5,345 bases of DNA from Porticoccaceae bacterium UBA1117 (GTDB lineage: Bacteria > Pseudomonadota > Gammaproteobacteria > Pseudomonadales > Porticoccaceae). Shown piece by piece: positions 1-5,345 of the stretch. A program made the position numbers and the translations under genes. The stretch lies in the NCBI GenBank assembly GCA_002313335.1, contig DCBC01000051.1, forward strand, positions 1 to 5,345, written 5' to 3'. Positions within the stretch are counted from its first letter, which is position 1. Every line of letters starts with the position of its first letter. The notes beneath the pieces were generated by a model that searched no databases, was not told the origin of the DNA, and saw only the letters and a list, made by a program, of their open reading frames with translations.

Positions 1-1362
1 GCTACGGCCCTTAAGCTTGCCTTCGCTGAGTTTTTTAAAGGCGGTTTTGCCATGGGCACGGGCTACTGCAACATAGGCCCACTGGTCGCCTACCTGTATT
101 TTGCCAATGTCACTACCAGAAATACCATCAACGCCGGTTAAGGCACCGACAATATCGCCGGGTCTAAGCTTTTGCTTTTTACCGCCACTAATTTGAAGGG
201 TAACCATGGGCGGCGCAAACGGCGGTTGCTGCAACAAACTTATGGATGGCAAGTCGCCGCGCTCAAGCTTTTGCTTTAAATAATCTTCTAACACTCCCAC
301 TTTGTGGTTTTCGCGTTGTGTATGCAGGCTACAGGCAATACCTTGAGCGCCGGCACGACCGGTACGACCAATACGATGAGTGTGCACCTCTAACTCGCGG
401 GCAATTTGGTAATTAATCACTAAATCTAGGGCTTCAATGTCCAAACCGCGAGCGGCGACATCGGTAGCGACAAGTATGGACGCACTGCGATTCGCAAAAC
501 GTACTAGGGTTTGGTCGCGCTGTTTTTGCTCTAAATCACCATGTAGCGCTGAGGCTTCGTAACCTACTGCGCGCAACTCGTTGGCCACGTGGTCAGTGTC
601 TATTTTAGTATTACAAAAAATAAGCGTACTTTCTGGTTGATGGGACTGCAACAAGAGCCTAATGGCGTCTATGCGGGCTTCATTGCTGTCCACCTGATAA
701 AGCGTTTGTACAATGCTTTGCTTGCTGTGACTGTCGTGCACTTCTACCATTACTGGTGATTGCATAATGCGCTGTGCAATTTTCTCAATTTTTACCGGGT
801 AAGTAGCACTAAATAAGAGGGTTTGCCGCTGTTCAGGCATATAGCCAATAATATCATCTAGCGCCTGCTGGAAACCCATATCCAACATTCTGTCTGCTTC
901 ATCTAGCACCAATGTTGTTAGGTTATCTAGGTTAAGATTGGCTTTGCGCAGATGTTCTTCAACCCGCCCTGGGGTACCTACTATAATGTGAGCGCCGTGT
1001 TCTAATGAACCCACTTGAGGCCCAAAGGCCATGCCACCGCAAAGGGTGAGCACCTTAATATTGTGAATACCACGGGCAATTTTGCGTATTTCCACCGCCA
1101 CTTGATCTGCCAACTCACGCGTTGGACACAGCACTAGGGTTTGGACACGAAACCGTTTTACATCAAGGTTATGCAACAACCCTAAGGCAAAGGTTGCGGT
1201 TTTACCAGAGCCGGTTTTGGCCTTAGCAATAACGTCTTTCTTGACCAAAATAGGCGGTAAAGCTTGCGCCTGAATGGGTGTCATTTCGGCGTAACCAAGG
1301 CTTGCAAGGTTATCAACTAAGGCAGGGTTTAGACCTAAACTGGCAAAATCAGATTGTGACAA
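1..1362 (-). CDS. dbpA: ATP-dependent RNA helicase DbpA (3' end cut by window edge)
   Basis: DEAD-box RNA helicase of the DbpA family, which in E. coli acts in late 50S subunit assembly and is stimulated by hairpin 92 of 23S rRNA. Visible motifs, counting from the TTG start: Q motif around F6 and TPIQ 28-31; Walker A AKTGSGKT 48-55; PTREL 80-84; TPGR 130-133; DEAD 154-157; SAT 185-187; ATDVAARGLD 299-308; HRIGRTGR 329-336. From about residue 385 comes the DbpA-specific RRM-like RNA-binding domain (KKQKLRPGDIVGALTG, then IGKIQV, YVAV and GKLKGRS), which separates it from RhlE, SrmB and other DEAD-box proteins. The window ends after 454 codons; family members are about 457-460 residues, so only a few codons are missing. 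The start is TTG at 1360-1362: an in-frame TAA lies at 1378-1380, and the first in-frame ATG (residue 27) would remove most of the Q motif. The family assignment is secure; the role is taken from family knowledge. Confidence 0.96.
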   Translation of the reverse strand, partial: MSQSDFASLGLNPALVDNLASLGYAEMTPIQAQALPPILVKKDVIAKAKTGSGKTATFALGLLHNLDVKRFRVQTLVLCPTRELADQVAVEIRKIARGIHNIKVLTLCGGMAFGPQVGSLEHGAHIIVGTPGRVEEHLRKANLNLDNLTTLVLDEADRMLDMGFQQALDDIIGYMPEQRQTLLFSATYPVKIEKIAQRIMQSPVMVEVHDSHSKQSIVQTLYQVDSNEARIDAIRLLLQSHQPESTLIFCNTKIDTDHVANELRAVGYEASALHGDLEQKQRDQTLVRFANRSASILVATDVAARGLDIEALDLVINYQIARELEVHTHRIGRTGRAGAQGIACSLHTQRENHKVGVLEDYLKQKLERGDLPSISLLQQPPFAPPMVTLQISGGKKQKLRPGDIVGALTGVDGISGSDIGKIQVGDQWAYVAVARAHGKTAFKKLSEGKLKGRS

Positions 1363-1368
1363 AGGAAT

Positions 1369-1372
1369 TCTC
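1369..1372 (-). promoter_or_regulatory. Candidate ribosome binding site of dbpA
   Basis: GAGA lies 6 nt upstream of the TTG codon at 1360-1362. It is a short Shine-Dalgarno match at normal spacing. Together with the in-frame stop at 1378-1380, it supports initiation at TTG. The weak site and non-ATG codon together would predict modest translation. Confidence 0.5.
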
Positions 1373-1401
1373 GTGTTTTATGTGGGGAGCAACGGTGGTT
1401 C

Positions 1402-1422
1402 AGTCAAGGCTAGGCTTTGACT
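1402..1422. repeat. Imperfect inverted repeat in the dbpA leader
   Basis: Plus-strand arms AGTCAAGGC (1402-1410) and GCTTTGACT (1414-1422) flank a TAG loop; 8 of 9 positions are complementary. In the dbpA (minus-strand) transcript this would form a hairpin with one A-C mismatch, about 40 nt before the start codon. No T-run follows on either strand, so it does not look like an intrinsic terminator. A leader hairpin or a protein-binding operator are both possible; the function is unknown. Confidence 0.45.
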
Positions 1423-1449
1423 CATGCTAAAGTCAGCGTGCTACGTGCC

Positions 1450-1478
1450 ATTCTAACAGAATAACCCACCGTTAACTG
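1450..1478 (-). promoter_or_regulatory. Candidate dbpA promoter with extended -10
   Basis: On the minus strand TAGAAT (1450-1455) is preceded by TG and one base, giving the extended -10 form TGTTAGAAT (1450-1458). No good -35 is present: the region around 1470-1478 has only a poor match (GTTAAC at a short 15-nt spacing). Extended -10 promoters can work without a strong -35. Initiation here would give a leader of roughly 80 nt containing the inverted repeat at 1402-1422. This is read from base pattern only. Confidence 0.4.
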
Positions 1479-1479
1479 A

Positions 1480-1496
1480 TTATCACTTTTTGATAA
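1480..1496. repeat. Short perfect inverted repeat upstream of the dbpA promoter
   Basis: TTATCA (1480-1485) and TGATAA (1491-1496) form perfect 6-bp arms around a 5-nt spacer. It sits immediately upstream of the candidate -35 region of dbpA, where an operator could lie. It is AT-rich and short enough to arise by chance, and I do not recognise it as the box of a particular regulator. Confidence 0.3.
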
Positions 1497-1630
1497 GCAA
1501 AGACCTCTAAAAAGACACCTTTACTCATCAATTAACCCCTAAATATCACTCGATGTGTCCATGCCTTATTATTGAAAGAAAACGCTGGGTAGTGGATGTA
1601 TGTACTAGGCTACATTAGAGTCACTTCAGC

Positions 1631-3817
1631 CTAAGATTTGATAACGAAATCTGTGCGACCCACACCGCTAAGATGATGACCTTCCAGTTTAGCAATCGAG
1701 CCATCAATTGCAGCGGCGGATAGTACACCGCTGATGACTGTTGCTTCCACTGCACCAAAATTATAACCAGTATCGGTCCAATCGCCGGCCAAATATAAGT
1801 TCTTGTACCCAGACTGTGAAGGCTTCATACGGAACTTAGTACTCTTAGGAAGGGACAATACATATCGTTCGGTGGGATCAATATTAGCCCGGAAGAATTG
1901 TTGGTGAATACGACTAAACGATGTAGTCACTTGATCTTCATGTGAAACCGCCAATAGCTCAAAATCAAGACCCTGAGTATCTCCAGCGACCGCCCCATTT
2001 CTTGGTAGAGTGGCACCTGGCATTATAGGATTGGTAGCCGCTTGTAAAAGCTGAATAGATTGATTTTTTACTCTTTGATATTGGCGTTCTGGATATGCAT
2101 GATCACTAAATTCAGGAACTGCCTCATTCTCTGTCATGGGACCACAAAAATAAAATACTGATCTAGCTCTGCGCTCTGCGCTACCCCATTCTTCAAAATC
2201 GATTAAATGGCCCATCTCGGCCGTATCAGATGTCGGGTTTACATAATTGCCACTTACAAAAACGCCATCACTTTTTGCGGCACTTTCTGATAAAACTTCC
2301 GCTTTGGGTTTGGTGAGCCAAATTTGAAATGATTGAGTTTGTATTGCTTGAACATGCTGGATCATATCGCTCCACTTGCTACTATTATCAATCAAATCCT
2401 TAGCAACCGAGGGAAGAGCGCCAATAGACAAAGCGCAAATTAAGCTATCAAAATCAACGCCATGCTTCAGCCTTTTGCTACCAATGGGCGTCCAGGTGGT
2501 CCAATAACTTTCAAGGTCATACGGACGGCCGTTTTCATCAAGACTTTTTAGCTTGTCACCCTCGATTAATTGTTCGCAATGAGGGAAATCTGGCCATCCC
2601 AAAAGACCTTTTACTTTTGTCTTATTCAGCGGTTCATATTCTTTAAACGGGGGCTTTAACGAACACTGTATATCGAAATCTATGGAATCAATACTGCCCT
2701 CTTTTTGATTTATTGCCGTTGCTTTATGAAAAAACTCAAACTTAACTCCACGTTGCTTTAGTACTTCATACAGAGGTTGAATAATTGTTTCGCCGGTACC
2801 CGCTCTGAAAAAGTAGAATTGGCTATGGGTATAATTGAGCATTAATAGCGTCCAATGCAACATCGCACCGGCTGCAAATTCTGGCATTTTACTAGTGTCC
2901 CCATCTCGAAAACCAAATAAAATATTAGGGCTAGTAACTGGTAAAGGCGATGCGAGAGTAGTGCTGCTTAAACCATGGTCACTCAACCAATGGATCCAAT
3001 CTTTTTCATCTAAAGAATCAAATCCTTTAACAGCAACTTTGTCCTTTATATATCCTGAAAACAGGGTAATCATAAAGTCTAGCTTAAAGAACAGATGCCT
3101 TAAATTAGTTGGATGATACCCAATGGCTGGATCGATCAACTCCCTAAACGCTTGTAACTTAACTAATGCCTTTTCTAAACCACTGTCTTTTAAATCGAGA
3201 CTCGCAAACTCATCTAACAGGTCTGCTTTTAATACACCAAGATGATAGTGAAACACAGATCCTAAACCCGCTGACTCCGCTAATGTCTCTAAACTTTTAT
3301 TATGAAAAATAGAGTGCAGTGGCCCACCTATATCATCTGCGCTTCCACAGATTTGTTTTATAATATTGCTCAGTGCGCCTGACAATAAACTTCCAGTGGA
3401 CAAATCTTTCTGGGTTTCCCAGGGTGCGGCCTCCCCCGTTAGTTTTGAATCAATATCCCACTCAAACATTTGCTGCCCATAGGTTTCCCACATGGCAGCA
3501 AAATTACTGGGTTTAAATGCCTTATCAATAGACGACAAAGGATCGGAATCTGGTCTGTTTAGTTGATCGTAGGCCTTTTTCATGATGTCAAAAGTGTTGT
3601 AATAAAACCCTCCAAACAGATGAATACCGTGTTCTTCAATTCGATAATTTTCACTCGGATTTCGACTAGAGGCGCATTTTCCTCCAAGACGCCAGCCCAT
3701 CTGATAAACCGTAATCTCAAACTTTTCGTTCAAAGGATCAAGTTCGGTCAGTTTAAATGCGCTAGATAATCCACCAATACCTCCTCCTAAGACCGCAATT
3801 TTTTTCTTTATAGCCAT
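1631..3817 (-). CDS. FAD-dependent oxidoreductase, phytoene desaturase/amine oxidase superfamily (COG3349-like)
   Basis: A 728-residue flavoprotein. The N terminus holds a Rossmann dinucleotide-binding fold: beta strand IAVL, then GGGIGG 11-16, ending in an acidic/polar strand near residues 34-38. It is followed by the family signature YQMGWRLGGKCASSRN (38-53) and EEHGIHLFGGFYYN (61-74). The strand FDSLICALSIGALP (456-469) resembles the conserved segment before the C-terminal FAD contact. The closing FAD motif is NLYLAGDWTDTGYNFGAVEA (673-692) followed by SG at 696-697. There is no signal peptide or clear membrane helix, so it is probably cytoplasmic or membrane-associated. At 728 residues it is much longer than classical phytoene desaturases (about 500), with extra mostly helical sequence around 88-330. 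Relatives in the superfamily desaturate, isomerise or hydroxylate carotenoids, hydroxysqualene, fatty acids or amines; the substrate here is unknown. The ATG start puts the Rossmann strand at the very N terminus, as expected, and has a ribosome binding site. It lies 43 nt after the TolB/TPR gene and is probably co-transcribed with it. Confidence 0.88.
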   Translation of the reverse strand: MAIKKKIAVLGGGIGGLSSAFKLTELDPLNEKFEITVYQMGWRLGGKCASSRNPSENYRIEEHGIHLFGGFYYNTFDIMKKAYDQLNRPDSDPLSSIDKAFKPSNFAAMWETYGQQMFEWDIDSKLTGEAAPWETQKDLSTGSLLSGALSNIIKQICGSADDIGGPLHSIFHNKSLETLAESAGLGSVFHYHLGVLKADLLDEFASLDLKDSGLEKALVKLQAFRELIDPAIGYHPTNLRHLFFKLDFMITLFSGYIKDKVAVKGFDSLDEKDWIHWLSDHGLSSTTLASPLPVTSPNILFGFRDGDTSKMPEFAAGAMLHWTLLMLNYTHSQFYFFRAGTGETIIQPLYEVLKQRGVKFEFFHKATAINQKEGSIDSIDFDIQCSLKPPFKEYEPLNKTKVKGLLGWPDFPHCEQLIEGDKLKSLDENGRPYDLESYWTTWTPIGSKRLKHGVDFDSLICALSIGALPSVAKDLIDNSSKWSDMIQHVQAIQTQSFQIWLTKPKAEVLSESAAKSDGVFVSGNYVNPTSDTAEMGHLIDFEEWGSAERRARSVFYFCGPMTENEAVPEFSDHAYPERQYQRVKNQSIQLLQAATNPIMPGATLPRNGAVAGDTQGLDFELLAVSHEDQVTTSFSRIHQQFFRANIDPTERYVLSLPKSTKFRMKPSQSGYKNLYLAGDWTDTGYNFGAVEATVISGVLSAAAIDGSIAKLEGHHLSGVGRTDFVIKS

Positions 3818-3824
3818 CTTACTA

Positions 3825-3829
3825 CTTCC
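3825..3829 (-). promoter_or_regulatory. Ribosome binding site of the FAD oxidoreductase gene
   Basis: GGAAG on the minus strand lies 7 nt upstream of the ATG at 3815-3817. It fixes this ATG as the start and is the clearest Shine-Dalgarno sequence in the window. The rest of the 43-nt gap (3818-3860) is AT-rich with no convincing terminator or promoter, consistent with read-through from the upstream gene. Confidence 0.6.
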
Positions 3830-3860
3830 ATTTAGTTGATTAAAATTAAACCGCTATACT

Positions 3861-5300
3861 TCAAGGTAATTCATCTGATCGGCTTAAAATTTGAGAGTCA
3901 ATTTCATTAATATACGCATATAACACTCCAGTCTTTTCAGTGTTTTCGAATGGCAATCTACTTAATACAAAATCCCATACACCTTTAGCGGGTGGATTTT
4001 TTGTCAAAAATAACTGCGCTTCTTGATGTCTATCTAAAGCAGATAAACACGCAAGATTCAAAACTTCGCCGCCCACCTTTCCTAAAGGCTGAATCTGCGC
4101 AAGCTGTGAATGAGTGAGTGATGACTCAATGTCGCCTTTAAAGAAATGAGCAAGACTGAAAGCAATGTGGAATAACCATTGAAGTGGATCTCGAGGATTC
4201 AAACGCTCCACATGTGAAAAATGATCTATCGCTTCCTGATAACGACCTCGATAAAGAGCCACCAAACCAATTGCCAACCAACAAAGGCCATTGTAAGGAT
4301 TCAATTCTATCGCTGTGATAGCCATTTTTTCGGCCATCTCAAATTTTCGCATAAACAAGCCATTCAGTGCCAAAACCAAATACGATTCTGCAACTTCTGA
4401 ATCCAAGCTAATGGCTTTTAATGCATACTTATCGGCTGCTTCTAAATCATGAGTAAAATTGGTTGACCAACCCATGTAGCTTCTAAGATGGTACGCATAG
4501 GCCAAAAGTGCATAAGAGTAGCCGAATTCAACATCGATTTCAGTTGCTCTCTGGAACTCTTTGATAGCCTCCAAATTGGTTTCACTGGTACTTTGGCTCT
4601 GCAGCCAAAGACCACGCAATACACGATCCCATGCATCGGAACTATTAGGTGCTGCTCGTCGAGCATGCCCCATTTTAGCAGATCGTATAGCCGGGCTTAG
4701 CTTGCCGATTATCTTTTCAGACACTTGCTCTTGGAGATTAAAAAGATCGGTTGCCTTGGACGAAAATTTTTCAGACCACAATTGTGTCTGACTTTCACAG
4801 TCGGCTAACTCGACAGTTAAATTAAGTAGATTTAACCCATGTCCAATAGAACCAGTCACAACATATTTAGCATTGAGGTCTCGATTGATATCACCAAAAA
4901 CATCTTTACTGTTTTTGTATGAGAAAGACGTTGCCGAAGATATGACGGGAAACAACCGACTGTAAGACATGCTTGTGATAATGTCCTCAGCAATTCCTGT
5001 CGCAAGATAATCTTCATCACCGATATTTGTTAATGTGCGAAAGGGTAGCACTGCAATAATTTGTTTGTTCTTCGCTACTTCATTCGATGCCTTCATCACT
5101 ATTGACTGAGAGGCTTTGTCGACATTTTTACCGCCTATCGTATTCCCAAAACGGTGAGCCATGGACTCTCGAAACCGATCAAATATGCGGCTAAACCAAA
5201 ACATAAGACCAGTCAAAACCGCTAGCATGGCCGCCATGCTAGATAACAAGCCTTCGTTGTTTAAAAGCCAAGCTTGAGAGACGCTGAACATATCATCCAT
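3861..5300 (-). CDS. Membrane-anchored TolB-like/TPR domain protein; N terminus uncertain
   Basis: From the ATG at 5298-5300 the product has 479 residues. One hydrophobic helix spans about 18-38 (LLSSMAAMLAVLTGLMFWF), followed by a basic stretch (R38, R42, R44, R50). By the positive-inside rule this suggests the large C-terminal part is cytoplasmic. Residues about 80-205 match the TolB-like/FlgO-like domain often found in cyclase-TPR and winged-helix-TPR proteins: IAVLPF 82-87, YLATGIAEDI 98-107, AKYVVTGSI 144-152, LWSEKF 174-179. From about 223 to 435 there are TPR-like helix pairs, for example EAIKEFQRATEID 244-256, AEKMAITAIELNP 323-335 and EAIDHFSHVERLNP 356-369, which suggest protein-protein contacts. 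No class III cyclase or winged-helix domain is encoded in the visible part. No good Shine-Dalgarno precedes this ATG; Met4 is an alternative. All 15 upstream codons to the window edge are open, so the real start may lie beyond 5345 and an N-terminal domain could be missing. The partner gene follows 43 nt downstream. The biochemical role is not known. Confidence 0.82.
   Translation of the reverse strand: MDDMFSVSQAWLLNNEGLLSSMAAMLAVLTGLMFWFSRIFDRFRESMAHRFGNTIGGKNVDKASQSIVMKASNEVAKNKQIIAVLPFRTLTNIGDEDYLATGIAEDIITSMSYSRLFPVISSATSFSYKNSKDVFGDINRDLNAKYVVTGSIGHGLNLLNLTVELADCESQTQLWSEKFSSKATDLFNLQEQVSEKIIGKLSPAIRSAKMGHARRAAPNSSDAWDRVLRGLWLQSQSTSETNLEAIKEFQRATEIDVEFGYSYALLAYAYHLRSYMGWSTNFTHDLEAADKYALKAISLDSEVAESYLVLALNGLFMRKFEMAEKMAITAIELNPYNGLCWLAIGLVALYRGRYQEAIDHFSHVERLNPRDPLQWLFHIAFSLAHFFKGDIESSLTHSQLAQIQPLGKVGGEVLNLACLSALDRHQEAQLFLTKNPPAKGVWDFVLSRLPFENTEKTGVLYAYINEIDSQILSRSDELP
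5222..5242. repeat. Perfect 21-nt palindrome inside the TolB/TPR gene
   Basis: Arms CTAGCATGGC (5222-5231) and GCCATGCTAG (5233-5242) are exact reverse complements around a single central C at 5232. It lies in codons 20-27 of the TolB/TPR gene as annotated, in the membrane-helix coding part (S-M-A-A-M-L-A). In RNA it could form a stem of about 8-9 pairs near the 5' end of the message; as DNA it could be a dyad binding site. Function unknown. Confidence 0.6.
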
Positions 5301-5345
5301 AATATTTAAAACGAGCCTTAGCAGACTGAAAGGTAATCGGCCCTT

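Noticed and set aside
1500..1630. Rho-independent terminator after the flavoenzyme gene
   Set aside because: T-runs exist (near 1510 on the minus strand), but no stable GC-rich stem precedes them. Termination may be Rho-dependent, or there may be read-through into dbpA.
2835..3116. 93-codon open frame on the plus strand
   Set aside because: It lies wholly antisense to the flavoenzyme gene, whose protein is continuous and recognisable there. The translation resembles no known family.
3563..3769. 68-codon open frame on the plus strand
   Set aside because: Antisense shadow of the N-terminal FAD-binding part of the oxidoreductase gene; no recognisable product.
3831..3850. AT-rich inverted repeat between the two upstream genes
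   Set aside because: The arms (TTTAGTT and AATTAAA) pair only through A-T pairs with one mismatch or wobble. The stem would be too weak to act as a terminator.
4442..4791. Three short open frames (4442-4666 minus, 4488-4700 plus, 4561-4791 plus)
   Set aside because: All overlap the TolB/TPR coding region in other frames, and their translations show no domain-like pattern.
5340..5345. GGCCCTT at both window ends (7-12 and 5339-5345), suggesting a cloning-vector junction
   Set aside because: At the left end it encodes part of the conserved DbpA GKLKGRS segment, and the two copies have the same rather than opposite orientation, so vector remnants are not supported.

Overview
The window reads as chromosomal DNA from a Gram-negative bacterium, most likely a marine-type gammaproteobacterium. 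The main evidence is a near-complete DbpA-type RNA helicase whose C-terminal RNA-binding domain strongly resembles the enterobacterial protein. The species cannot be named from this sequence. All three genes are on the minus strand, so the transcriptional order runs from high to low coordinates.

Layout in transcription order: (1) 5300-3861 encodes a 479-residue protein with one membrane segment, a TolB-like (FlgO-like) domain and a run of TPR-type helices. Its reading frame stays open to the window edge at 5345, so its true N terminus may lie outside the window. A perfect 21-nt palindrome sits inside the part encoding the membrane helix. (2) After 43 nt, 3817-1631 encodes a 728-residue FAD-binding oxidoreductase of the amine oxidase/phytoene desaturase superfamily, of the long COG3349-like type. 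The tight spacing and shared strand suggest one operon. (3) A 268-nt gap (1363-1630) shows no clear Rho-independent terminator, but holds a candidate extended -10 promoter and two inverted repeats. (4) 1362-1 encodes DbpA, starting at TTG and cut by the window edge a few codons before its expected end.

DbpA is a housekeeping ribosome-assembly helicase and is probably transcribed separately. The two upstream genes are more AT-rich in the stretches sampled and look like an accessory pair. The membrane TolB/TPR protein is probably a scaffold or sensor-type partner. The flavoenzyme probably acts on a hydrophobic (lipid or isoprenoid-like) substrate, but neither substrate nor pathway can be read from the sequence. 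No tRNA, rRNA, CRISPR, transposase or attachment site was seen.
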